A stretch of 54,723 nucleotides of DNA. Origin: Halieaceae bacterium UBA5085. Lineage in GTDB: Bacteria > Pseudomonadota > Gammaproteobacteria > Pseudomonadales > Halieaceae. Shown here in pieces: positions 18,626 through 26,563 of this stretch. The notes beneath the pieces were generated by a model. It had not been told where the DNA came from. It saw nothing but the letters and a program-made list of their open reading frames with translations, and made no database searches. Position 1 is the first letter of the stretch, and the number at the start of each line of letters is the position of its first letter. The stretch is taken from assembly GCA_002414665.1 (NCBI GenBank), contig DIAF01000026.1, forward strand, positions 14,750-69,472, read 5' to 3'. Position numbers and translations under genes: made by a program.

Positions 18626-21361
18626 ATGAGCACAAAATACCGCAAGGAAGCGTCCCTGGATGTGGACGGCACACAGTATACGATCTTCCCTCTTGACGCC
18701 GCCGGCGGTGACACACAGACCCTGCCCTACTCGCTGAAGCTGCTACTGGAGAACCTGTTGCGACATGGCAACGAGCCGTTCGTCACTGACGCCGACATCG
18801 AGGCCCTGACTCGCTGGGACCCAAACGCGCCGCCCAGCCAGGAAATTGCCTTCGTTCCAGCGCGCGTGCTGCTGCAGGACTTCACCGGTGTACCCGCCAT
18901 CGTCGACCTCGCGGTCATGCGCGATGCCATGGTGGACCTCGGTGGCGAGCCTGGGAAAATCAACCCGCTGTCCCCCGTGGAACTGGTCATCGATCACTCC
19001 GTGATGGTCGACCATTTTGGCGGCGAAGACTCCCTGGAGCGCAACACGGCGATTGAAATAGAGCGCAATCGCGAGCGTTACCAGTTTCTCCGCTGGGGGC
19101 AGGAGGCCTTCGCGAATTTCAAGGTCGTGCCGCCCGGCACAGGCATTGTGCACCAGGTCAACCTCGAGTTCCTTGCGCGGGGCGTGTTCAGTGCGGAGCA
19201 GGACGGTCGCAGGCTGGCCTACCCGGACACCTTGGTAGGCACCGACTCGCACACAACCATGATCAATGGCCTCGGCGTGCTGGGCTGGGGCGTGGGCGGC
19301 ATCGAAGCCGAAGCCGCCATGCTGGGGCAACCTGTGACCATGCTGATCCCCGAAGTGGTCGGCTTCCGCCTGCAGGGTCAACTGCCTGAGGGCGCAACTG
19401 CGACAGACCTGGTGCTCACCGTGACAGAGCAACTGCGCAAGCACGGTGTGGTGGGCAAGTTCGTCGAGTTCTTTGGCCCCGGCCTCGCTCACCTGAGCCT
19501 GGCTGATCGCGCCACCATCGCCAATATGGCGCCCGAGTACGGTGCTACCTGTGGCATTTTCCCGGTCGACGAGGAGACGGTACGGTATCTGCGCCTCACC
19601 GGTCGCAGCGAAGAACAGCTGAAACTGGTTGAACGCTACATGCAGGCGATGGGGCTCTGGCACGACGCAAACAGTGTGGAGGCCCGCTACAGCGCCACGC
19701 TGACACTGGACCTGGGCGATGTCGAGCCCTGCATCGCAGGCCCGAAGAGGCCCCAGGATCGCGTTCCCCTGCGCAAAGCCAAGCAAGCATTCACGCAGGT
19801 GCTGCAGGAATTCCAGGAGCTCACGGTAGTCTCGGAAGACGAAGGCGGCTGGGAACAGGAGGGCGGCACCGTCAGCGACGAGGAAGCGACCGCCCTCAAC
19901 GGGATTACCGTACAACGCGGCGACGACTCGTTCCAACTGCAACACGGGGCCGTGGTGATCGCAGCCATTACCAGCTGCACCAACACGTCCAACCCCGCCG
20001 TGCTGGTGGCGGCGGGGCTGATTGCGCGCAAGGCCCGTGCGCTGGGCCTCCGTTCGCGCCCCTGGGTCAAGACAAGCCTCGCTCCAGGCTCCAAAGTGGT
20101 CACCGAGTACCTGGAGAAAACCGGGCTGATGGATGACCTTGAGGCGTTGGGCTTCTATCTCGTCGGCTACGGCTGTACCACCTGTATCGGCAACTCGGGG
20201 CCGCTGCCCGACGACATCAGTGCGGCGATTGCCAAAGGCAACCTGCTGGTCACCTCCGTGCTCTCGGGAAACCGTAACTTTGAAGGACGTATTCACCAGG
20301 ACGTTCGCGCCAACTATCTTGCGTCTCCGCCGCTGGTCGTGGCCTATGCGCTTGCCGGCAACATGGATGTAGACCTGCTAAACGATCCGCTGGGCCACGA
20401 CGCCGACGGCAACCCGGTTACGCTGGCCGATCTCTGGCCGAGCAATGCGGAGATTCGCGACATCGTCAGCGATGCTGTCGATGCGACCATGTTCCGGGAA
20501 AAATATGCCGATGTGTACAGCGGCAACCCGATCTGGAACGACCTGCCGGTTGCCGACAGCGAGCGCTATCCGTGGCCGGAATCCAGCTATGTGCGCAAAC
20601 CCACCTTCTTCGATGACATGCCGCCACAGGCTGCCGCGGTACGCGGCATTGAGGCAGCACGCTGTCTGGTCATGGTGGGCGACAGCGTCACCACCGATCA
20701 CATCTCCCCCGCCGGCGCCATTGCGCCTGACAGTCCGGCCGGGCAATACCTGCAGGAACGGGGCATCGAGGTGGATGATTTCAACTCCTACGGTTCGCGC
20801 CGCGGCAACCACGAGGTAATGATGCGCGGGACCTTCGCCAACATCCGACTGCGCAACCAGCTGGCGCCCGGCACCGAGGGCAGTTGGACCACCTGCTTCA
20901 TCAACGATAAGCAGATGTCCATCTACGACGCCGCGGAGCACTACCGTGAACAGCGCGTTCCGCTACTGGTGATCGCGGGCAAAGAATACGGCACCGGCTC
21001 ATCGCGCGACTGGGCAGCGAAAGGCCCCTCACTGCTCGGGGTGCGCGCGGTCATCGCGGAGAGCTTCGAGCGCATTCACCGGTCCAATCTGGTCGGCATG
21101 GGTATCCTGCCGCTGCAGTTTGCCGAGGGGGAGACTGCCCAGACCCTGGGCCTCACAGGGGCGGAGGAGTTCAGTATCGGCGCAGTGGAGCCCGGGCAGA
21201 AACACGTGGCGGTGCAGGTGCTGAATGCGGCGGGCAAGAATCGCGAATTCCAGGTCCTGATCCGCATTGATACGCCCAACGAATTCAGCTACTACCGCCA
21301 CGGGGGTATTCTGCACTACGTACTGCGCAAACTCGCCGGCACTGCGGACGAGGGCGAGTAG
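18626..21361 (+). CDS. acnA: Aconitate hydratase A (911 aa)
   Basis: Interconverts citrate and isocitrate in the TCA and glyoxylate cycles using a 4Fe-4S cluster. The cluster ligands are Cys451 (ITSCTNTSN), Cys517 and Cys520 (YGCTTCIGNSG), with the same spacing as E. coli AcnA. TDSHTTMINGLGVLGWGVGG and the swivel-domain loop GTGSSRDWAAKG are also present. Length fits the bacterial AcnA/IRP-type family. The start at 18626 has a GAGAGG site 7 nt upstream; an upstream in-frame start at 18599 lacks one. It is divergent from the RND operon and stands alone. Confidence 0.97.
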   Translation: MSTKYRKEASLDVDGTQYTIFPLDAAGGDTQTLPYSLKLLLENLLRHGNEPFVTDADIEALTRWDPNAPPSQEIAFVPARVLLQDFTGVPAIVDLAVMRDAMVDLGGEPGKINPLSPVELVIDHSVMVDHFGGEDSLERNTAIEIERNRERYQFLRWGQEAFANFKVVPPGTGIVHQVNLEFLARGVFSAEQDGRRLAYPDTLVGTDSHTTMINGLGVLGWGVGGIEAEAAMLGQPVTMLIPEVVGFRLQGQLPEGATATDLVLTVTEQLRKHGVVGKFVEFFGPGLAHLSLADRATIANMAPEYGATCGIFPVDEETVRYLRLTGRSEEQLKLVERYMQAMGLWHDANSVEARYSATLTLDLGDVEPCIAGPKRPQDRVPLRKAKQAFTQVLQEFQELTVVSEDEGGWEQEGGTVSDEEATALNGITVQRGDDSFQLQHGAVVIAAITSCTNTSNPAVLVAAGLIARKARALGLRSRPWVKTSLAPGSKVVTEYLEKTGLMDDLEALGFYLVGYGCTTCIGNSGPLPDDISAAIAKGNLLVTSVLSGNRNFEGRIHQDVRANYLASPPLVVAYALAGNMDVDLLNDPLGHDADGNPVTLADLWPSNAEIRDIVSDAVDATMFREKYADVYSGNPIWNDLPVADSERYPWPESSYVRKPTFFDDMPPQAAAVRGIEAARCLVMVGDSVTTDHISPAGAIAPDSPAGQYLQERGIEVDDFNSYGSRRGNHEVMMRGTFANIRLRNQLAPGTEGSWTTCFINDKQMSIYDAAEHYREQRVPLLVIAGKEYGTGSSRDWAAKGPSLLGVRAVIAESFERIHRSNLVGMGILPLQFAEGETAQTLGLTGAEEFSIGAVEPGQKHVAVQVLNAAGKNREFQVLIRIDTPNEFSYYRHGGILHYVLRKLAGTADEGE

Positions 21362-21377
21362 AAACAGCCTGCTGCCG

Positions 21378-21806
21378 CTAACGGCGCCGGTCCTGCAACC
21401 GGCGCCGTGAGTGCTCCATCAGCGCCCAGAGAATATTCCGCGAGCTCACCTGCCCGACCAGTACACCGTTTTCCACAACGGGACGCCGCCGCTGACGGGT
21501 TTCCAGCATGGACTGCGCCACTTCGACGATGCTGTCCTGCGGGCCGCAGGCGTTGACCTCGCGCGTCATCACCTCACTGACCAGGGCATGTTCCGGGTCA
21601 CCATCGTTGTAAATCGCGGCCAGTATACCGCGCAGGCAGTCCAGCTCCGACAGAACGCCCTGCACCGCTCCACCGGCATCCGTGACCGTGAGCCCCGTCA
21701 GACCGTGCTCGGTGATGATGCCGACCGCCTCAACCAGATTGGCATCCGGACGTATGGTCAGGGGCTGCCGGTGCATGCAGTCGTTGACGGTGCTGGGTTG
21801 GGTCAT
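21378..21806 (-). CDS. CBS domain protein (142 aa)
   Basis: Two CBS repeats fill the protein. The first covers VNDCMHRQPLTIRPDANLVEAV to VQGVLSELDCLRGIL, and the second covers VSEVMTREVNACGPQDSIVEVA to LVGQVSSRNILWALM. Such pairs form a Bateman module that binds adenosyl ligands; stand-alone members sense energy state or regulate partners. The ATG at 21806 has a GGAGAA site 6 nt upstream. The C-terminal RRRLQDRRR is encoded across an 11-bp inverted repeat. It converges on acnA with a 16 nt gap. Confidence 0.88.
   Translation of the reverse strand: MTQPSTVNDCMHRQPLTIRPDANLVEAVGIITEHGLTGLTVTDAGGAVQGVLSELDCLRGILAAIYNDGDPEHALVSEVMTREVNACGPQDSIVEVAQSMLETRQRRRPVVENGVLVGQVSSRNILWALMEHSRRRLQDRRR
21381..21408. 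terminator. 11-bp perfect inverted repeat at the acnA / CBS junction
   Basis: ACGGCGCCGGT and its reverse complement ACCGGCGCCGT are separated by CCTGCA. The hairpin lies 20 nt after the acnA stop and inside the last codons of the convergent CBS gene. There is no T-tract on either strand, so it may be a bidirectional pause or barrier rather than a classic intrinsic terminator. Confidence 0.45.
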
Positions 21807-21981
21807 GGCGAGTTCTCCGCGCAATGCTGATTCACTGACGAGTATAGCTGAGGGTACCGCGGACGGGAGCCGGTCGTCACCTGCGAACACGGCATATTCA
21901 CGCCACCGCCGAGTTGTTGCGGCACCGTATGCCTGTATACTATCGCCCCGATTGCAGTTCCATCCCCAAGGTATTCTCCCC

Positions 21982-23778
21982 ATGACCGCCGAACTCTCCG
22001 ACGCGACTCGCTTCGCGGACCTGAACCTGCCCGAATTCCTCCTCCGAGCGCTGACCGATGTCGGCTATGAAACTCCGTCAGCCATCCAGGCACGCACCAT
22101 ACCGCCACTGCTGGCGGGCAGCGACCTGGTGGGTCAGGCACAGACGGGTACCGGCAAGACCGCCGCCTTTGCCCTGCCGCTGCTGGCAAAGCTGGATATC
22201 AAGCAGAAAACCCCCCAGGTCATGGTACTCACACCCACCCGGGAGCTGGCCATTCAGGTCGCTGAGGCATTCCAGAAGTACGCCACGCACCTGCCCGGGT
22301 TTCACGTGCTGCCCATCTACGGTGGCTCCGATTACCGCGGGCAACTGCGCCAGCTGCAACGTGGTGTGCATGTCATTGTCGGCACACCCGGTCGCGTGAT
22401 GGACCACATGCGCCGCGGCTCGCTGGACCTGGGTGGGCTGCGTTCCCTGGTACTGGATGAGGCGGATGAGATGCTGCGTATGGGCTTCATCGATGACGTT
22501 GAGTGGATTCTGGAACAGACGCCGCCGACACGCCAGGTAGCCCTGTTCTCTGCCACCATGCCCACTGCCATTCGACGTATCGCACAGCACCACCTGCAAG
22601 CACCGCAGGAAATCACCATTCAGGTGACATCCATGGCGAATTCATCGATTCGACAACGAGTATGGATGATGGCCGGCGTGCACAAGCTCGATGCCCTGAC
22701 GCGTATTCTCGAAATGGAGGACTTTGATGCGATCATCCTCTTTGTGCGCACCCGTATCGCGACAACAGAGCTGGCGGAAAAGCTCTCTGCCCGCGGTTAC
22801 TCAGCCGCGCCGCTGAATGGCGACATCCCCCAGCAGCAACGCGAGAAAACCGTCGAGCGGTTGAAGAACGGGAACATCGATATCCTGGTGGCCACCGATG
22901 TCGCAGCACGCGGACTTGACGTGGAACGCATCAGTCATGTCATCAACTACGACATTCCGCAGGACGTGGAAGCCTACGTGCACCGTATCGGCCGCACCGG
23001 CCGGGCCGGGCGCAAGGGCGAGGCCATTCTGTTTGCGGCAAACCGCGAGCGACGCCTGCTCAAGGCCATTGAGCGCGCCACGTCGAACATCATCGAGCCC
23101 ATGCAGTTGCCGAGTGCGCAGGAAGTGCAGGACAAGCGCAGTGACCGCTTCAAACAGCAGATTACGGCCACCCTCGACACCCGGGAACTGGACGCAGCGC
23201 GCAAACTGGTCAGCGACTATCAGCATGAGTACGGCGTTCCCATGGTTGATGTGGCTGCCGCGCTGGTCCTGTTGGCGGGCGGCGGCAAGGCGGATGCGGC
23301 AAACGCGGTGCAGGACAGTGTCCCAGCGGCTGCGAGCGGCCGTGACAAGCCGGCGCGTTCTGAAAGGCCTGCGCGTGAGGCCCGTGAACCCAGGGAACAA
23401 CACCCACGCCGACAGGAGCGTGACAGCGAGCTGTCCAAAGGCATGGAGCGGTTCCGCATGGATGTGGGCCACAAACACGGCGTCAAACCCGGCAACATCG
23501 TGGGCGCTATCGCCAATGAAGCTGACATCGACAGTGAGCACATCGGCCGCATTATCATTCACGATGAGTACAGCACGGTCGACCTGCCAGAAGGCATGCC
23601 AACCGAGATATTCGACCACCTTCGCGGAGTCTGGGTCAGCGGGCAGAAATTGAACCTGCAGCGGGATTTATCCACTTCCCAGGCAGCTGACGGGAAGCCC
23701 GCAGCTGCTCGCAAGCGCAGCAGTAAACCGGGATTAAAACCTGGCAAAAAGCCGGCGAAGCGCAAGCCTCGCGCCTGA
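21982..23778 (+). CDS. deaD: DEAD-box ATP-dependent RNA helicase, DeaD/CsdA type (598 aa)
   Basis: All helicase motifs are readable in order: Q-motif region (FADLNLPEFLLRAL, PSAIQ), AQTGTGKT, PTRELAIQ, GTPGR, DEAD, SAT and HRIGRTGRAG. A DbpA-like RNA-binding domain follows near residues 490-565 (RFRMDVGHKHGVKPGNIVGA, then VDLPEGMP and LRGVWVSGQKL). The basic tail is rich in Lys, Arg and Pro. This matches DeaD/CsdA, which unwinds structured RNA in ribosome assembly and cold adaptation. The start at 21982 opens the conserved domain directly; the frame is open further upstream but that part overlaps the CBS gene's promoter and has no similarity. Confidence 0.95.
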   Translation: MTAELSDATRFADLNLPEFLLRALTDVGYETPSAIQARTIPPLLAGSDLVGQAQTGTGKTAAFALPLLAKLDIKQKTPQVMVLTPTRELAIQVAEAFQKYATHLPGFHVLPIYGGSDYRGQLRQLQRGVHVIVGTPGRVMDHMRRGSLDLGGLRSLVLDEADEMLRMGFIDDVEWILEQTPPTRQVALFSATMPTAIRRIAQHHLQAPQEITIQVTSMANSSIRQRVWMMAGVHKLDALTRILEMEDFDAIILFVRTRIATTELAEKLSARGYSAAPLNGDIPQQQREKTVERLKNGNIDILVATDVAARGLDVERISHVINYDIPQDVEAYVHRIGRTGRAGRKGEAILFAANRERRLLKAIERATSNIIEPMQLPSAQEVQDKRSDRFKQQITATLDTRELDAARKLVSDYQHEYGVPMVDVAAALVLLAGGGKADAANAVQDSVPAAASGRDKPARSERPAREAREPREQHPRRQERDSELSKGMERFRMDVGHKHGVKPGNIVGAIANEADIDSEHIGRIIIHDEYSTVDLPEGMPTEIFDHLRGVWVSGQKLNLQRDLSTSQAADGKPAAARKRSSKPGLKPGKKPAKRKPRA

Positions 23779-23786
23779 GTGCAGGG

Positions 23787-24590
23787 TCAGCCCACGGCCT
23801 GGCTGACCATGCGCGCCAGGCCGGCGAGGCTGACCGCCAGCAGACCCACGCCGAGTACGCGAAAGAACACAGCGGTATCCGCACGCAGGGTGTAGGCGTG
23901 AAAACGCAAGCCAAGGACATGGCCGATAGCGGCGCAGGGAAGCAGCCACAGGTGCTGCCGCCACTGCAGATCGACGCCGGTCCAGGCGAACGCCGCCAGC
24001 TTGATGGCAACCAGCACAAACCACAGCACGAACAGGGTGTCGCGCAGTTCATGGCGAGCGACCCGGCTCGCCGCCACCGGCACGACCAGCGGCGCGGCAA
24101 TCAGTGAGGTGCCGCTCACATAACCTCCCAGCATGAGCAGGCCGGCATCGACACGCGGACTGTTGCTTTTAAATGGGCGTTGCAGGATATAACTCACCGC
24201 GTACGCCCCGACCACCAGGAAGATGAAACTGCTGACCACCGTCGTCGGCAACGTGAGCACACCGGCTACGCCAATCAGCTTCGGCACCAGCATCAACGCG
24301 AAGGCGTAGCGTAAAAACGGCCAGTTCACCGTGCCGGCAGCCTGCGGTGCAGCGGCGTCGCCGTGCCGGGCGCTGCGCGCCCGCAGATGCGCCTGAAAAA
24401 TGGTCAACCCCGAGAAGAACAGCAAGTGCACAGAGATAATCGGCAGGTAGACCAACGGTGCGTTATGTACCATGAGCAGGAACGGCAGGGTCAGCACCGC
24501 CCCGCCAAAACCGAGCCCCGAGCGCACGAAACCACCCCAGACAAACAGCAGACCGATCAGCGTCATCTGCCACCAGGCGAGCTCAGCCAT
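23787..24590 (-). CDS. TauE/SafE family membrane permease (267 aa)
   Basis: Eight or so hydrophobic helices are visible, starting WWQMTLIGLLFVWGGFVRSGLGFGGA, which carries the Gly-rich signature of the sulfite exporter TauE/SafE family. A second inverted half begins around LLMLGGYVSGTSLIAAPLVV. Members move small anions such as sulfite or sulfonates across the inner membrane. The ATG at 24590 overlaps the stop of the upstream N-demethylase-like gene by 8 bp and uses a GGGGG site inside that gene, so the two are translationally coupled. The substrate is unknown. Confidence 0.86.
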   Translation of the reverse strand: MAELAWWQMTLIGLLFVWGGFVRSGLGFGGAVLTLPFLLMVHNAPLVYLPIISVHLLFFSGLTIFQAHLRARSARHGDAAAPQAAGTVNWPFLRYAFALMLVPKLIGVAGVLTLPTTVVSSFIFLVVGAYAVSYILQRPFKSNSPRVDAGLLMLGGYVSGTSLIAAPLVVPVAASRVARHELRDTLFVLWFVLVAIKLAAFAWTGVDLQWRQHLWLLPCAAIGHVLGLRFHAYTLRADTAVFFRVLGVGLLAVSLAGLARMVSQAVG

Positions 24591-25470
24591 ATGTCCCCCG
24601 CAGGGCTTCCAGGTCGTCCGCCAGGCGCTCGAACCCCTTGTAGACGGCCAGTGCCGGCGGGCAGGCATCAATCGCCTGCAGTAGTGTCTGCAGCGCCCCC
24701 GGCACTGCGCTCAAGCTGTCCAAGGGGCATAGATACACCCGTATCGTAAACAGGATAGCCCCGGTGCCGGGCAATCGGGACAAGGTCTGGCGCTCACAAC
24801 GATAGTGCAGTGCTCCTTCGTCAGCCTCGGCATGCCTGGCACAGAGAGCAGCGCCCCGCTGCAACCCCCAGTTAAAGCGCTCGACCGGGCGCGCGGAGTG
24901 CAGGTGCTGGAGAAAACGTTCCACGCGAGGCTGCAGAGCACCGGTGAACCCTGGAATGGGGCCGTGAATCGTGGACATCGGTTGCTCGAATTTCTCCTCC
25001 AGACGCCAGTGGCTTGGGCTGCACAAACTCGCTGCGGTCAGTACGTACTCATCACCTCGGGGTTGCAAGAGCAACAGGTCGTCCGCCACCGCCAGTGATA
25101 TCGCCCACAGGGGCTCGGGATGTTGCTCATCAAAATCGATGGCGTAGTCCCCACAGTGCAGCGCGGTGCCTGCACGACAATAGGTAGCGGGATGATCACG
25201 TAGCAGATGGGCTGCCAACAGTGTGCTCGCCTCGCGTTGTGCCGGTAACGATTCCGGCGTAGCGCGACAAACACGGCTGCCGAGACGGGCACGCACATCC
25301 TGCTTGTGTGCGTACCAATGCGGAAGGGTCGCATCGGGCTCGATCCATCGGTGTGCATCGAGTGGTGCAAGCCCCATGCTCAACACCTGAGAGCTGTTCA
25401 AGTGCGGTAGGTAGGGTATTGGCGAGGGCACGGGGATGGCGATCTCTGCGCTGCAATTGTTGAAGCGCAT
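24583..25470 (-). CDS. Haem-dependent oxidative N-demethylase family protein (DUF3445)
   Basis: The conserved blocks are PYLPHLNSSQVLSMGLAPLD at the N-terminus, ERFNWGLQRG in the middle, then CERQTLSRLPGTGAILFTIR and VYLCPL. These are the marks of the DUF3445 family, whose characterised members bind haem in a PAS-like fold and oxidatively demethylate dimethylamine-type substrates. Usual length is 280-320 residues; this one has 295 from ATG 25470. Starts at 25521 or 25563 are possible; none has a strong ribosome site. Coupling to a TauE-type permease suggests handling of a small amine or sulfonated substrate (inference). Confidence 0.8.
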   Translation of the reverse strand: MRFNNCSAEIAIPVPSPIPYLPHLNSSQVLSMGLAPLDAHRWIEPDATLPHWYAHKQDVRARLGSRVCRATPESLPAQREASTLLAAHLLRDHPATYCRAGTALHCGDYAIDFDEQHPEPLWAISLAVADDLLLLQPRGDEYVLTAASLCSPSHWRLEEKFEQPMSTIHGPIPGFTGALQPRVERFLQHLHSARPVERFNWGLQRGAALCARHAEADEGALHYRCERQTLSRLPGTGAILFTIRVYLCPLDSLSAVPGALQTLLQAIDACPPALAVYKGFERLADDLEALRGTYG

Positions 25471-25609
25471 TCTGCGCGGTTGCGTCGGCGGGAGCAAATC
25501 ACCCTCTCTGGCGCTGAGCATAGGCGAGAGCACCGCGCAAGCCCTTGTCGCAAACGTCGGCATTGGTTAGTCTCGCGTTTCTGTCTCGACCACCATCAGG
25601 ACCCTTGGC

Positions 25610-26563
25610 ATGCCACAGCCGAGAATTAACCTGGCCGGAGTCGTCGCCCTGACTGCGTGCTTGATGTCCCTGGGTGCCGCAGCCGAAGAGGAAACCAGCA
25701 CCGAAACCGTTCCAGCAACGAGCTATTTTGCCGAGTTGGGGGTGGGTTTCGAGTACGACACCAACGTCACCATTGACGAACTGGACGCCAGCACACGGGA
25801 GGGAGACTCCGCAGTAACCGTTGAAGGCAAACTGGGCGTGCGCACCTATTTCAGCGCGGAAACTGACCTGCGCCTGACCTACGACTTCAACCAGCATATG
25901 TACCAGGATTTCTCTGACCTGAACCGGCAAACACATATCCTGGGCGCCAACCTGAAAACCCAAGCGGGTCGCGTTGACACAGGATTCTCCACGTTTTATG
26001 TCAATTCACTGCTGGACGGCAACGGGTTCCTGGAACTCTACCGGGCGTCACCCTATGTTTCCGGCTTTCTCAGCCAGAAATGGTTCAGCCGCGCTGCCTA
26101 TGTCTTCTCCGACAAACAAATCAAGGAGCGTGCGGAGCGAGACGCCACCACACACACCGGGGAAATCGACGTTTACTTTTTCGCCCGCGGCCTGCGCAGC
26201 TATTTCAATATGGGCTACCGGTTCCGTTCTGAAGACGCCAACCTTGAGCGTCTTGATTTCACCTCGCACGCTGCCAAGCTACGCTACATACGCCGGCTAA
26301 ATATGGGCCAGAAAGTGCTCAAACTGGAAATGGCCTACCGCTATGAAAACCGCGATTACAGCGGACTTACGCCGGGGATAGGCAGCATAGAGGGTGAGCA
26401 ACGTCGGGATGAGCGGCACCGGGTGCAGCTGGACTTTGAGTACCCCTTGTCAAAGCAGGGCGCGCTGCAGCTATACCTCGCCTATGGAGATTATCAATCC
26501 AACTTCCAGATCAGTGATTTTGAACAGGGCATCATCGGCAGCCGCTACGTTTATCGCTGGTAA
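25610..26563 (+). CDS. Outer-membrane beta-barrel protein (317 aa)
   Basis: A signal peptide (about residues 1-25, ending LGAAAEE) is followed by alternating polar/hydrophobic strands throughout, for example VGFEYDTNVTI, DLRLTYDFNQH, YFNMGYRFRSEDA, LKLEMAYRYENRDYS and LQLYLAYGDYQSNF. The last residues YVYRW give the terminal aromatic expected of BAM substrates. About 12-14 strands seem likely. The style recalls the barrel of surface-lipoprotein-assembly or DUF560-like proteins, but the match is weak and I do not name a family. Its stop abuts the stop of the convergent S8 protease with no gap. An AGGA site precedes the ATG. Confidence 0.75.
   Translation: MPQPRINLAGVVALTACLMSLGAAAEEETSTETVPATSYFAELGVGFEYDTNVTIDELDASTREGDSAVTVEGKLGVRTYFSAETDLRLTYDFNQHMYQDFSDLNRQTHILGANLKTQAGRVDTGFSTFYVNSLLDGNGFLELYRASPYVSGFLSQKWFSRAAYVFSDKQIKERAERDATTHTGEIDVYFFARGLRSYFNMGYRFRSEDANLERLDFTSHAAKLRYIRRLNMGQKVLKLEMAYRYENRDYSGLTPGIGSIEGEQRRDERHRVQLDFEYPLSKQGALQLYLAYGDYQSNFQISDFEQGIIGSRYVYRW

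Noticed and set aside
18743..20296. 517-codon minus-strand open frame
   Set aside because: It is antisense to acnA, whose plus-strand protein is fully conserved.
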